Source of the DNA: Opisthorchis felineus
Taxonomy: Eukaryota; Platyhelminthes; Trematoda; Opisthorchiida; Opisthorchiidae
DNA length: 64,000 nt
Direction: 5' to 3'
Assembly: GCA_004794785.1 (NCBI GenBank)
Contig: SJOL01006586.1
Span: 1,697,793-1,761,792, forward strand
The notes under the pieces were generated by a model. That model saw only the letters and a program-made list of their open reading frames with translations. It did not search any database and was not told the DNA's origin. Below are positions 12,182 through 25,100 of this stretch, in pieces (positions within the stretch are counted from its first letter, which is position 1; each line of letters starts with the position of its first letter). A program made the position numbers and the translations under genes.

Positions 12182-12412
12182 TCCCACCCCATATCCTAAA
12201 AATAGCCCCTACTAAACTTTCTTTTTCGATCGTAGCTCGCGTAGCTCCCAGTCAACACTTGCAATATATTATTTTGAAGCAAAAGATTTAATCAGTGGCC
12301 GATGAAGTTTGACAAGGTGGAGGAAACCGAAAAACTTCTCCGAACTTAAAAGATCCCTTAGTTGCATTCTGTGTTCACCAGCATTCGCTAAACAATTCAT
12401 TCAACCGAGTAA

Positions 12413-12685
12413 ATGGCACGTCAAAATGTCACTGTAAACGACCATTATTTGGCGGATGATGTCGAATTTGCATTGAGAAAGTTGAACTCAACATTGTTGG
12501 TCGCAAGGTTAGGTAAAGCTCGATATTTATGGAGTCTACCAGACTTTGATTCTGAGACCAATCGTTGGCTTGATTATGGTAAACAGGTTTCCAACCATTT
12601 GGAAAGCACTTACCCATTGGCTTATGCAGCACTACGACACAATTTGGTACTTAAAAACGTCGTGTTTCATTTGGTTTTCTGTTAG
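12413..12685 (+). CDS. candidate exon of an unrecognised protein
   Basis: A 90-codon open frame begins with ATG and reads like a soluble helical protein (balanced Leu/Asp/Glu/Lys, few Cys), ending at a TAA after a hydrophobic tail. The last residues look less protein-like, and a possible GT donor after ...RHNL near 12649 suggests that the true exon may end there. No domain is recognised and no neighbouring exon could be joined. A chance ORF is possible. Confidence 0.25.
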   Translation: MARQNVTVNDHYLADDVEFALRKLNSTLLVARLGKARYLWSLPDFDSETNRWLDYGKQVSNHLESTYPLAYAALRHNLVLKNVVFHLVFC

Positions 12686-12689
12686 CTGG

Positions 12690-14765
12690 TCTGGTCAATG
12701 TTTTTTTTCTTGCAGGCAAAATCAACAATTGAGGAAAAATTTTCCAGACTTTCTAGAAAATTTGGGGTGGGTTCTATAGAGAACGAAAATCCACCAGAAA
12801 TCTGGTGAGCGACTCTGCTCGGAAGTGGGAGGTATTCGAATTTGAAGACGGTCTGCTATGACTTATACAACGCACTACCAAAATGGATTCTAAAGCTGTG
12901 TTCGTGGTTTTTTCGGGCACTTAGATGTACATGGAGGTCTATCGCGACGCTTATAATACAGTAGACCACATACTAAATAGCCAACCCAGTTATGTTTACG
13001 AAGTCTGTCGTCGAATCATTACCCACAACTAGTAACCTCCTAATTCAACAAAATTAAATTCCCCTTCATGTCAAACAACTCCCACGCACTTTATGTAAGT
13101 AGTCACCTGATTTTGTTGCTGGGACATCAGACTGACTTGGATCTAGGTTCCCCAACTTGCATAGTGAAATCTTCGCTGAAATTACCAAACGTTGAGGATA
13201 TATTTTGATCTGTAAGCAATTCTACACACTATTGGTTTTCCAGTAGTCCGCTAAAATTATTACTTTGAGGTAAGAATCAAATGGACTTAGTACCATGAAG
13301 TTGAACTGATCAGCTGGTAAAGTTTTTTAATCCATAATCTATTTAAGAATCGAAAAGCAAATCGATGTGTTACGAAGTTCGCTTTTCAAAGGTTCCATGA
13401 CTGATCAGAAGGCTACTTATCATTCTAGGTGTGGCCTTTCAGACCTCGTCGGGTCTGCATTCACCGAATTTATTATCATAAGTTTGGTTTGCTGTTATAC
13501 ATCTTGGAGTTTTTCAGACGTGACCGAGAGAAAATTAAAAAGGGCATCCCACGCGCCTAGTTATTTACCTTCTCAGAAATTTTCATGAAAAAGGCTTTGG
13601 CCACAGAGACATAAATACTAGGAAGTCAATACGGATATGAAAATTCGAACTGCTGGTTGAGGATGTCGAAGTCAAAAAAGCTGCTACACATTTGTCAGCG
13701 CAGATTGCACAACAAGATCGACACGATGGCTACCAGGTGGGACCAAGGAGGCCAGCTTATCAAAATCTTTCTCACGCTTCTGCCATTAGCTATGGTAGAA
13801 CATGTGGGTTGGTCTGCTCTGGTCATTCTATTTCCTCCCAGCACTTGTTGGCCCCGATCAGCAGCGGGTATGAGATCCGGTCATTCGATTACCTACCGGT
13901 TGGCTTTTGGCATAATGTCCAGAAGTTGTTTGAAAAACAAGGTATTTGGATACCCATTTGCAAACGATAAGTAACATTACTGCCAGTACAGAATGAGCGT
14001 CGTAGATACGAAGGAACACTTCGAAAGGGCAAATGGCAGAGTTCGTGAACTGAATTTAGAAATCCGCTTGGTGTGGCATGCACATTGTCCTGTGGTGAGC
14101 GTAATAAAACTCTTATTGACTTTTGTAAGGTATCAAGTCACATAGTAAACATCAAACGTCTACAAAAGGAAAATCGATACCTCACGTGATGGTTGAGGCG
14201 CTTACTCGGCGTTGTGGCTTCGTTGCAAAACTTTCCTCATCAGTCGGGATAATCTGAGTACTTAGTTGAGTAGTGGTGAGACGTAGTGACGTACGTCGGT
14301 GTGACGTAACGCAACACGGCACACTACTACACATTGACGTGGTAACTTTTACTGAGTGATAAGACGTTTGCAACACAATTTTGAAGCTCATATGACTTCA
14401 AATGATTCTGATTGTTATTTATCAAAGTATGGGACACTGTGAAATATATTTTGACGCGTTAACCGTCGAGTATCTGTTTTTCAAAACTCGCCTATATCTG
14501 ACCAGGAACGTAATGAAAGGCGGTTTCTCATTCAAGCAGTTCTGTCACTGGACTAGTTAGTTCCAAACAAGATATTGCGATGATACTTATAAAATGGGAA
14601 TATAACCGGGATGTATGTCTTGCGTTATGCTTTCTGTTTGTGCACGCAGAACCATCCGCTCCATACTCCGCTGATTTCTGCTTAGCAATGGTGTCTGTTT
14701 GCAGAGGGTGTATGGATGGAAATCCGGTTGAAGAAAACTAGCAAAAAATACGGATATCTTTTGAT
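12690..14765. other. no recognised gene
   Basis: Two overlapping ORFs of about 100 codons near 13.66-13.97 kb show no known domain. The minus strand near 14.2-14.25 kb has a CTGATGAGGAAAG block discussed under findings. Otherwise no recognisable feature. Confidence 0.4.
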
Positions 14766-14769
14766 GACT

Positions 14770-14965
14770 GTGAAAAAACTGATCATCGTGTGGGGAGAAT
14801 TGGTAATTTTCAACTGAGATTTCGTCCTGTAAGTAGATCCATCGCAGAGCTGTTTCGTCCTTACTGTAAATCATCAGCAATGCGTACCTCACGAAACTCC
14901 AGAGTGTCTAGAACTCGCGACTTCCTGGCTAGTAGTTTGGACGCAAGCTGCCTATCAGCACTGTG
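14770..14965 (-). repeat. dispersed repeat R2, copy 1
   Basis: The minus strand carries GAGTTTCGTGAGGTACGCAT, TGCTGATGATTT, GACGAAAC and CAGGACGAAATCTC, shared in order with copy 2 at 19.6-19.83 kb. Identity is patchy. It is a SINE-like repeat: copy 2 has a B-box-like GGGTTCGAAAC at the equivalent upstream point. Orientation is taken from that box. Confidence 0.55.
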
Positions 14966-15682
14966 AGTGACTTACACCTAGACAGGATATAGCACCACTC
15001 ACACTTCAGTCACCACATCACACATTATCAGGCTCCTCGAGTGACGGCTTCCCAGAAGGAAGTTATATCTTGTGAAGTTACTCTTCCTCTGAGCTACTTA
15101 TGGATTGATGATATACGCTGGGTTACAACATCGGTAAATTGTGAGCAGTGACTGTTCTGCTCTCTGTTTCCTAGGGTTTTCACGAATGGCCGTGTATGAC
15201 GGGTAAGTTGTGCCCGATGGACAATTATCGAATGTGCCGCCGTTTCCTATGCTGAAGAAATTTGACCACTACATTCCTTCACCTTAGCTGCTGCCTTTTA
15301 CGTCTCCTACTGTGATTGGCTAAAACCTTGATGGTAAACATTCTCTAACACGTAGAATCATTAGAAAGAAAGGGGTGGAAACCCCAACCCGGCCAAAGTT
15401 CAAAGACTCTCCTTCCCTTACACAACTACTGTAGCACTAGCTTGTCCACGCACACGGACAAAAAGTGCAAACGACGCTCAAGAGAAATCTTCACGTGAAC
15501 CCAACCGGAAGAACTAGACCCTAAGCCAGACCCAAATCCCTGTAGGTTTCCCGATCGGTCTTAACACTTAGTAACTCACCCTAACACACAAAACCCCTTG
15601 GCCGAAACCTAACACAGATTTAGCTTGACTTAGCTGATTGGTTCTCCTTCCGTCTTAAATCTCGACCAACCTCGTAACCTAG

Positions 15683-15772
15683 GTACTTGGCCTGACGAAG
15701 ATTTGTATCAAAAGCGAAATGTTGCCCAGCAATAAATCTACCGATCGTTCCAAAACTTTTCCGAAAACGGTT
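15683..15772 (-). repeat. third copy of the 11-kb arm repeat
   Basis: The plus strand here has TTGGCCTGACGAAG, TATCAAAAGCGAAATGTTGC and CAGCAATAAATC in the same order and spacing as the right arm at 11.8 kb. Only about 90 bp are shared. It shows that the arm is itself a dispersed repeat and not unique to the inverted pair. Confidence 0.65.
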
Positions 15773-15779
15773 CCCTAAC

Positions 15780-16585
15780 ACGCTTCGCACATATTTAAGT
15801 TCCGTGTGCTGTGTCCAGTGAATCGCTTGTCTTTCTGTTTGCAAGAAGGGCCTTGAGAATTGAACGATATCAGGGAAAAATTGGAAAAAGTAGTATCTTA
15901 CCTTGATTGTGGTAAACAGGTTAGTCATGATTTCCAGCTAAAGGCAAAGCAACTGGATATAGTTAACTTTGTGCAGGTGTGGCTTTCTAAGTTGATGACT
16001 AGTAGATAACTCGGCTAATCCTAAATGGCACCGCAATTCGTAATGCAAGTATATCCACGCTAAAAAGTTAAAGAACACCGAAATCAGGAGTTTGATTGGC
16101 CTGCGAACATAGTCCTTACAGCTCTTATTCAATCACATACGCCGCCCGACTGATCAAGGATAACACAGTGTCAGATGCAGGGTAGTACTCACAGCAGCAC
16201 TGTATGCCTACCTAGTAGTCTTCCTCTCCCATGCACAACCAAACATACCTCCCTGCCACATCGGCCGTCGCGTGATGACATCAGCCGCGTCACCTTATTC
16301 ACTGTATACAGCAGGGTGGATAAGCGGAGGCATCCGATGACTGAGGCCTCTCATCTTTTTTCACTGTTCACTCTGAACTCAGCAGTACTGGGTTTTGAAA
16401 CAGTGAACACGGTCGTGCTACCCGGCGCTACCTACTGCTGAACAACCGCGAGCCAAATTGATCATTAGCCGTTAGTTACATGGCGCGGCTCAGTAGTGGA
16501 TGTGGATTTCCACTAAGTTTTCCGAGTAAACCCAAGAAGCAAACCATTTTGTTAAGCAGCCGAAAAGCTTTCTGAGTCACGAATT
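15780..16585. other. no recognised gene
   Basis: Short ORFs only; no domain or repeat signal seen. Confidence 0.4.
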
Positions 16586-17299
16586 ATGCAAACATATCAA
16601 TCATAGATTGGAAGAGGCAACAAAACGTAACACTGGAAACTTGGCCGGTGGCGTTTGCGAGCGCGCACCTACTAACCACGGGATCTCAGGACGGTTGCTA
16701 TCACTCCTTGATGCAAGACGATATACCCCTTCGGAATCGCGGAAAAATTCGGCTGAACGTTCTGTTAGACGTCAACGCAAACAAAGTTTGCATGTGGATA
16801 GGGAAGCGTGGTGGAACAAGGAACGGAGGAGGTTGGTGCAGCGAAGAATGCATGGAAGTTGATCTGATTAAACCGCAAAACGGGGCTCACGACAGTCTGT
16901 TGATGAACCAAAGGTGAAATTTCAAAACTAATATACAATAAAGGCACGCGCCCAGTTTAGTTGGCCATCAGCTTCTATACCTAGGTCTTTCATCCGACCC
17001 ACAGCTCCAGCCGGGTTCTGAGTTTAGATCCTATTTCACTTGAGGAAGTAGTGATAAATCTTTTTGCCTTGAAGGGCCACCGAGTTATCGGGCCAGATAA
17101 GTCACCACCAGCTACTGTTCCAAGCACAGAGACATGCCTAATGCCTGTCACAACGCGGATTATGGTTTCAGTAATGCTGCAACGCCTAACCACGTTAAGT
17201 GAGACGCGAATCCGAGAGTAGTAAGTAGGGCTTCGCCAGCGCAGCGGGCACATTGACCCACATTACACAAAATGTTCGAACAGTGACATACATACCGCC

Positions 17300-18340
17300 G
17301 GGCAGTAATTGCGGTTTTCTTTGACTTGAAGAGTCATTAAATCCGTAGATAGGTGAGTTCCTCTACATACACCTGGCTAAAAACAGATGCCTTTGAGGTC
17401 TTAAGTATACTTTGTGCTCTCTAGTCCCGCATTCCATGTGTAGGAGTTTACAACAGACTCCAGAAGTTTCGCTACAGCTGTTGTGATTAGGCAAGGTTGC
17501 GCTCTCTCTCTCTCTCTCTCCAAACGTATTCAATTTTCTCACCAATGTTATCATGGAATACACTTTCCAGGGATCGAGGCTCAGGGCATTAGAAAATTGC
17601 ATCCAGAGAAGGACTAATTGACTTGGACTATGCGGACGACATTGTCTCGCTATTTGAAGACCATCGGTCCGCATAGTCTATTCTAGGTAGAATGCCGGAC
17701 GTGACCCCTGGTTTCGATAAGCGTCTTGTACCTCCTAAGTGCAAAATATTGCTTCGGAATTTTGGTTCTTCCGCCTTAAACTTCAGGGAGAGTACCTCGA
17801 ATTTACTGGCCGGTTTGCTTATCGGGGCATGTGGATAAGCCGTCACTGTACTGTGCATTCATTATCGCAGCGCCGACAACTTTTGCGAAGCTGCGTCAAT
17901 TGCGGCATCAGAAGCGCATTTCACCGTGTACACGGCAATTCTAAGAGCACCGTTATCATACGGTTGTGAAACTTGGCCCATCCGATCCGAGGATATCGGA
18001 AGGATACAAACTTTTGATCATCGGTGATCAGTACGCGAGTATTTGATGATGCATCAGAATCGCTAGAGCGGCAAGTGAAACTCATCAAGTTAAAATGGTT
18101 GGGGCACGTACTACGCATGCCCAATTATCGCCAACCAAAGGAAGGATTGTTTTCAACTCCGAACTCTTGTTGATGAGGGGAACAAACCATAACTTGGTAA
18201 CGAAATGAAGAGGGCTACCGTCAGTGCTGTGGGATCGCCGCGCCATCTTGATTGGAGTCGCGTGATTTTCCTTGCGTGTGGTTAGAAAACTTACAGAACA
18301 CGGCACGTAGCCGGTCCCAGTGGCGAGCATGCTGTAATTT
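17300..18340 (+). pseudogene. LINE B reverse transcriptase remnant
   Basis: The RT palm is recognisable by motif A (FFDLK; the second half is broken by a stop), a QGC block interrupted by a (CT)n run, and LIDLDYADDIVSLF. The Asp-Asp pair is intact, but the reading shifts frame at least five times. The C-terminal region seen in this lineage follows to RSQWRACCNF. It cannot make protein. Confidence 0.75.
17502..17521 (+). repeat. (CT)n microsatellite inside RT
   Basis: About ten CT units replace the codons of the conserved CPLSPxLFN block right after QGC. The block's natural CCTCTCTCC-type codons probably seeded the expansion. Confidence 0.9.
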
Positions 18341-18919
18341 TCTAGTCGGACTGTCTAGCTGCAGCGGACCTGATATGATGGCCACATGCATTTATCTCAT
18401 TAATGTTGAAAAATACGGGTACCTTTTTCTTGATCGTTTTTCATAGGAGCATGAGGGTGTTTGTAACGAGTCTCGCCGTTCTCTTCATCTCCACTCTTTA
18501 CCAGTCAGTCTTTTTCATGGTTGTATGGCAGCTAAGCATTCGTGTTTACTACAGGCGTATTGCTGTCTAACGATATTGTCCTGAGCTACCTTAGATGTGT
18601 AGGAAAGTAACGCATTCTGCTGCAGTACTGTGTGATTTGTCATCACGACGTCATCACTGTAACCTAAAACTGAATGGCAGGAAAAGTGATTTTAATCACT
18701 ATCTATTGATAAATTGTTCAGTAAACAACAAAAACTGAATACAAATATTCAGAAATATCCAGAAAAATGTTCCAAAAATAGTGATGAAATGCACAAAAGT
18801 AACGGCCAATAGATATCTGTTCCACAGTGATGGTTGTCTTATGGGGACGATGACTGGGAAGACATCGAATGAGAGGTGTACTTCATAGCCCCCTCCTTCC
18901 GAAAAATAGTCCAGAGTAT

Positions 18920-19173
18920 TCAGCGACATCTAGGACTACCAGTCAAGAACATCCGACGAGTCAGTGTGGACGAGAAATCGGTCATTTGCACCATACTGCG
19001 GGAGTCCGGGCGACCGGTATTTGATCGGTATTGGTAGGCAACACATCTGGCAACTACTGTCAGTAGAGTGAGGATGTCATGGGCCTGTTTACCAGTAAGG
19101 TCATCCTCCAATATTTTGCACAGTTCCTGGATAAACCAGCTTCCGGAAGAGGAATTTCGCCAGGCAAAGTAGC
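18920..19173 (-). CDS. caspase exon D: p10 and stop
   Basis: The acceptor is TTGTCTCTTCCAG. It encodes GYFAWRN (S1/S3 pocket Trp-Arg), [14 protein letters not shown], a [13 protein letters not shown] block and STLTRRMFL, ending at a stop at 18920-18922. Length and order match caspase p10 C-termini. Confidence 0.9.
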
Positions 19174-22100
19174 CTGGAAGAGACAAGGGACAAAAACAGA
19201 AAGTTGTCATCATCATCATCATCATCATCATCGACAGCATGACATCAGTGTTCAACACCGATGCTTCACTGCCGTACAACCATGAGTTATTTGAAAGCCT
19301 TATTGTGAAGGNCCACGGTAAGGTCCAGTCTCTTCGTGACGGACAGAAAGTTGTACTCATCTTGTAATAATATTGCAGGTTATTGGATAGCTACTATAGG
19401 CACTCCTTCAAAGGAGGCCACCTTAGGTTGGTACCTCGCAGGGAAAAAACACTTTTATCCGATCAATTCAACCGGACTCTCCAGAGGACGATGAATATTT
19501 ACCGAAAAATCTAATACATCTACCAATCTAACGTTTATCCGGTCATTTGAACTTGATCATAACACTGAAGTAGTGCGGGTCCGTACCATCGTGATTCCAA
19601 GAAAACATTAAGTTTGTTGATAGTGCGAGCGGATTTTGAAGTTTCATTGGAGATTTCGTCCTGCAAGCAAAGTCAATATATGCCGAAAAGATAAGCACTA
19701 GAGTCGTCTCATCCTCGTTGAGAATCATCAGCAGTACGCATCTGACGAAACTCCAAGGTGTTTCGAACCCATGGGCGATGATTTCCAATGAGCATGAAAC
19801 AGTTCTGCAGTGCTTCACAGCACAGAGTGCCTTCACTTGACTCCTATCAAATTACCGAATTTCCCAATACTACTAGCAAACCATAAGGGAATGTAATTCA
19901 CGTTGCGTGAGCCTTTGATCTGAAAAGCAGTCACTTAGAGAGCCAATTAACGGGAACCAATCGCGAAGTCGAAGGATGAGTGGCGCTATATACTGTCTAA
20001 GTGATAGTTACGGCCACTGATGGCCGAACAGTCAGGTGATCAATTACTGGCCGACAGGTTTCGGAGATCCTCGGAGTTTCGTGGGATGCGCACCAGTGAT
20101 GATCCTCACTGTACAGTACGCCTCCCATTTTTTGGCATAAATTAACTTCGCTGACAGCAGCAATAAGTGTTCTGCACGCGCAAAAAATCCTGTTTTGCTT
20201 TCAACTACAATACTCCAGTAAATGGAAGCCTATCTCCTCATCAATTTGATGCAAGCTACCATGTTCCTATCCTGCGATAATCTGTATTTAACGGCTATCT
20301 CTGGAACTGCTGAACATATCTAGCCAGCTCCTAGACCCTGCCAATGCTGGCTTGGTGATCACACAGGTTGTGGCCGACAAGCACTGGAAGATGAAGACGA
20401 ACATAAATAAACATCAAAACTTCCGGCATGAACCCATCAAAATATTATTACGCCTCCCACACATGCAACATCAGGGTACGACAAGTGCTGTGAATTGTGA
20501 TTAAATTAAAGCGATGAGATAAGTAAACACACACTTTCGAAGACCAATCAGTGGGAACCACAAATCATAGAACTTCGCAAGTGTGGCTTCGTTCCATCAT
20601 GTTATGAAATTGGAGAAAAAATCTCCGCGATCTAAATCAAGGTACTCTCTCTGTCTCGTTATATCACGATATAAAAAGAAAGCAGTCGCACTAGGAAGGC
20701 TCTTTGAAACACATTGAACGGGTCTCCGTCTATTGGTTAAGGTAGTAATAGTAAAATAGTAAGCATGTATTTGTGAAACAATTACCACCGTTGTCCTGTT
20801 GCGAGACATCCTACGGTGGCTTCCGTCGACTCGAAAAACCTTATTAAGATCATGAAAATAGCTAGTCAGTTATGGGTGCTCCCATAAGGGAGCTATGGGA
20901 AAGCAAGTGTCTTGTAAAGGCTTTACTACTGTTGCGCACACAGTAGTGCGTTGTAGTTGCACTGGTTTGAGAACGCCAACACCAGCCAACATCGTGCATG
21001 ATGTCAACACGTTTTCCGTATACCCAAGACCTCCCACTCGATTATTTTTCAATCGTTCTAGGGCCGTTAGTTTCACCAAGATCTAATATAAATTCGTCTG
21101 AACACAGAACAAAGCGTTACCAACAGTAAGGCTGAAAACAGACGCGACAGAAACTTCACCATGGTAACAACAATCAATGCCATTTAGTGCGCGGGGGTGT
21201 TCGAAAGTAAGTTTTGCTGGCGAATTTACAACAACTATAACATCTAAGAAGCTTACAAACCACAACGCTATGAATTAAACTCCAGACACTGCTGAGTAGC
21301 CATATTAATGAGACCTGAATACATTAAGACAGAATTCCATGCATTTGAGGACGATTTCGGTTGACGCTGTGGTCGCGCATTCTAGAGCGGAATCGCCATA
21401 CTAGGTATGCACTGCATAAACGTACCGGGGACGGTGGAATGGGCCAAAAGGATGTCGGACTCAGACGGCAGTTTGGTTACTAGGATTTCTTCCACTGCGT
21501 CCGTCTTCAGGGGAAGACTAACGCCCTCGTCAAATCTAGTTCCACGACAAGCCTGATTGGAAATCGAAAACAGGTTAAGCGAAGCGTAACAGAAGCGCAT
21601 AGAGGTATTATGAACATTATTTTGAAGGCCCCGGGGAAGCTAGCGCAGAAGGAAATACGAAAAACAAGATACCTCGTCAAAACAGCCAGTTCTACATTAC
21701 CATAAAAAGCACTGAAAACGGTTACTGTGTTCTGTGGAGCGCGAGCTATTTCCTCGCAATCCGAAGGATCGTGGGCAACCTCCACAGAATGAAGTTGAAC
21801 GATAACATACGCAATAAGGAGCCAGTTGTTTCCCACAAAATTTTTCGATACAGAGAGGGATGAAAGCTACGACTGGAGAAGCAGGAAAACAAGGAGCAAA
21901 AGTTGAAGTGTCTGCGTAATTTGAAATAACGAGTAACCTTGTATTACGCTGAAATATCGACGAGCCACCTGCTAATTCGGAGTCAATTTCTTTCTCCGGT
22001 AGTTGCGTATTTTGAAATGTAAGGGTATAAAATTTCAGACGCATGTAGTAAAGCTTGTGTTCAGAAAGCATGGAGCCCACTTAAGACAGACCATGACATG

Positions 22101-25100
22101 GCGATGCAAAATGAGACCCGTTACAGTAAAACTGGATGCTGTGGGATCTTCCTGCCTTCCTCGGATCTGGCACACGGCTGGGAACCCACAGGTTTCCAAT
22201 CGCAAAAGCTCGACTGGAAACATGAACCGAACACTTCGAAGAAGAGTTTAGCTGGACTTCCGCAACACAGTCTCTGGAGATAGTCCATACGGGCGAATGG
22301 AATGTAAACCTTAATCGCCCGTCGGAAGAAATAAAGTACGAAATATCCTACTGAAACGTGAGAAGCTACCAAGACCGCACGGTTTGTATCCCTGGTGACC
22401 CATTTGACAAAGCCTATTGGCGCTATTTGAAACGAAGAGAAAGCCCCTGGAGAATGGGACATGTCGGCAGTTATCCCTATCTTCAAAAAGGGTACGCGGA
22501 CACTGTGTGAAAACCACCGTGGCATCAGCCTGGTAGTTGTGGCATCGAAGGTTGACTGAACAGAGAGATCCGTGAAAACCAAGCTGGGTTCCGTCCTGCA
22601 AGAGGATGCATCGGTCATATTTCCACTGTTCGAAAGAGTCTAGACCAAGACACTGTTTCCACCGCCCAACAATGGTTGTCTTCCTTGAATTGAAAGCTGC
22701 CTTTGACTCCGTGGATTAATTAAAAGTCCGCTGACAACCCTGTATTTACGCATCAATTATATCAGCTACCACCTTCAATGCGGAGCTACCTAGCCCATTT
22801 CCCCAAATCACCGGTGAACGAAACTGTGGCAGCTAGCTCCTTTGCACTAACTCACTACTCTTCGTCTTCCTCTCTTTATCAAGGAGTTTCTTTCTCAAGG
22901 TTATATGGCTGTCAGGGGCCAATATGTAGTGCTGGTGTATTTCCGTTGATAAGGACAAGGTAATGGTGACAATGAGGGGAGAAAATAACAAGACATAAGG
23001 TTAGAACAATCGAGACTTAGTGACCAAAGTAGAGAAAATAGCGAGATGCGAAACGAAATACAGAGGACTATGCACTACGTAAAATAATTGAGGGAGATGC
23101 TTCCGAGGAGAGGCCACTCGCCCTGAGGAAATACAACACTTCCTATCAAATAAGGCATATTTTTACAGTCTCAAATTGAGGTAGACCGAATTCTCAGTCC
23201 CCTTATGCTGGCTTGAAAATAATGCACGATGTCGTGGATGCGTTAGGTCACACCTAACTAAACTGCACGCTTTTTATCTACAAAATGTACCCCATGAAAG
23301 GTCGAGTGATCGGAATCAGACGCATGTACACCGGTTATTTTCATTCGATTGAAATGAGCATTACAGATTATACCCATTTGATCGACTAGTTTGGTTGGTT
23401 TATCCAGGAAACTTCTGAATGAAGGTGGTTCAAAGTGAAGGAGAAATTGTTATGTGTATATAGTGCTTATAAAACTGAGTCCACCAAATTGGAATCTCCC
23501 TTCCGCTATTCCTGTATCTTGAATTGGGAATGACGTCAGGTAAGCGGAGGGGATGAACACCACCAACGTATTTACCATCTGACCTAGCGTGCGCAAATGA
23601 GTGTTGCTCAAATAGGGTTATAAATTTGGGCCCAAATATGGACATCGGAGAAATGGTTTTCGTACCGTAGCAACAAACTTTAGGCCTTCAAATAAAGGGT
23701 GAGCTAGCTTTGAACAAAGAACTATAATGCGGCTGGCTCCTGCGGGAGACCGGCTCCTGTACTATTGTGTATAACAGGTACTTACGGGGTCGAGATCTGG
23801 CAACTACTCTACTCAATGCACCAATCGAATAAAAGAGATACAGACCACAATGTAACGCAACTCGAAACGGATCAACAGCATTCAGAGGAAGGTGTGCTCC
23901 AGCTGGCCAATCACAGCAACAGATACCAGCTAGACTTTGACAACTATATAGACTCGAGCAAGTAAGGGGGAATTACCTACCCAATCGCGCACTGGTGATA
24001 TCATCTAGATCGGTGATGAAACGCTTGCAAGTTCGGTGAATAGATCAACGGCCACCCGGTCATCCACTAATTATTCGTTAGTACAAGGCGGATTGGCTCA
24101 TGGGTCAACAGGGAGACGGTCACATACCTGGAGGAAGAACAGTTTTGGCTTGCCAATAAGAGTCGGGCAACGGTCGCCACGAAAGCAAGAGACAACGGCT
24201 TCCACCGAGACGGGACCGTCAGTCGCATAAATCATGCCATTTTCTCCGTGACTTAGAATGAAGCAGACGAAACTATCGAAACAACTGTGGTCAAGCGTTG
24301 CAGCTGTCAAGCAAAAAGGGTCAAGCAAGAAACAAGCGTTAAAACCAATCAAGAGCAGTACAATACTTGACGTTGTGGATCAATTTGAACGACCTGGGAC
24401 GCATCATCTCCGACATAACATCTCAGGTTAGCATCCCAAACATGAAACCAATTTAAATGTGTACGAAGTCCTCAGAAAGAGAGGGTACGCAGGCTAATCC
24501 CGTTGTGAGAGGTAGACCAAAAGCAGGGTAGCACCGGGGGTGAGACGCGTATCGAATTTCCCCCAAAAAATCCAAAGCTGATTTAACTAACACAGAATGA
24601 AGCTTCGGCGTCTTGGGAGGTACGCGCCCTACGTTTCCTATTGACTGGGGTAAAAGCAACCAGGCCTTGGAATACCACATTGACTAGCGCACCAAAAAAT
24701 GAGGGGACTCTGCACAACAAAATACGAGGGTAACCTAAGGAGACTTGGTGCAATGAGCAACTTCTGGGAACAGGTCTTGAGGAAGGCAATCGGGCTTCAT
24801 AAAAGACGGCTGAAAGGCGTATTTGATAGAGACCGAGGAGAAGTTTACATCAAGTACTCAAGAAAAGTGACGAAGATGGGACCATTGTTGCGCTGCAAAA
24901 TTCAACCATCAAAGGGAAGCAGTCGGTTTGGGAAAGTCATACGAAATTCAATCCCTCCCACGCAAAGTTTGTTTCGACCTGCACCGTAGAATAATAAGCT
25001 ACTCAAGAGGCGACATATATGACAATGGCTGAACAGTTCGTCACACAGAAATGTTACGAATGGTCCCAGTATTCAGAAAAAATATGGCTATTTATCCATA

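Larger units (their letters stand above)
11050..12192 (-). mobile_element. tRNA-headed SINE (copy S1), interrupted by a nested insertion
   Basis: The minus strand begins near 12192 with a tRNA-like head containing an A-box-like TGGCTCAGTGGTTA and a B-box GGTTCGAACCC. A body follows that is shared with the copy at 45.1-45.4 kb: the CGGTGGATACTACTGATGAG block, a CGAGTAGTAT block, TCTAATGGAAGGTGGG, a TCAATGAATATCCAGGAGAG block and CTTTCCTGTCCA. Near the 3' end is AATAAACATCTCCGCGG. The body is interrupted at 11235-11886 by another element. The tRNA head plus an unrelated body defines a SINE mobilised by a LINE. The 3' end is approximate. Confidence 0.75.
16590..18370 (+). mobile_element. LINE B: RTE-like retrotransposon, 5'-truncated and decayed
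   Basis: The plus strand keeps the family order without the endonuclease. The interdomain linker comes first (REAWWNKERRRL near 16.82 kb, then a QFSWP block near 16.95 kb). RT fingers follow (DPISLEEVV near 17.03 kb) and a RIRE..VGLRQRSG block near 17.21 kb. Motif A (VFFDLK) lies near 17.31 kb, YADD at 17629-17640 and GCETWPIRSEDI near 17.96 kb. The C-terminal block ends with RSRSQWRACC near 18.33 kb. Many frameshifts and stops make this clearly older than LINE A. Its 3' end lies about 550 bp from the caspase stop codon; the two genes converge. Confidence 0.8.

Noticed and set aside
12127..12192. tRNA gene
   Set aside because: A and B boxes are present but no complete cloverleaf could be folded, and the sequence continues into a repeat body: SINE head.
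19312..19312. Ambiguous base N
   Set aside because: An assembly uncertainty in intron 3 of the caspase gene; it does not affect any exon.
22121..22618. 165-codon minus-strand ORF in caspase intron 2
   Set aside because: It is the reverse complement of a plus-strand LINE RT fragment, not a caspase exon.
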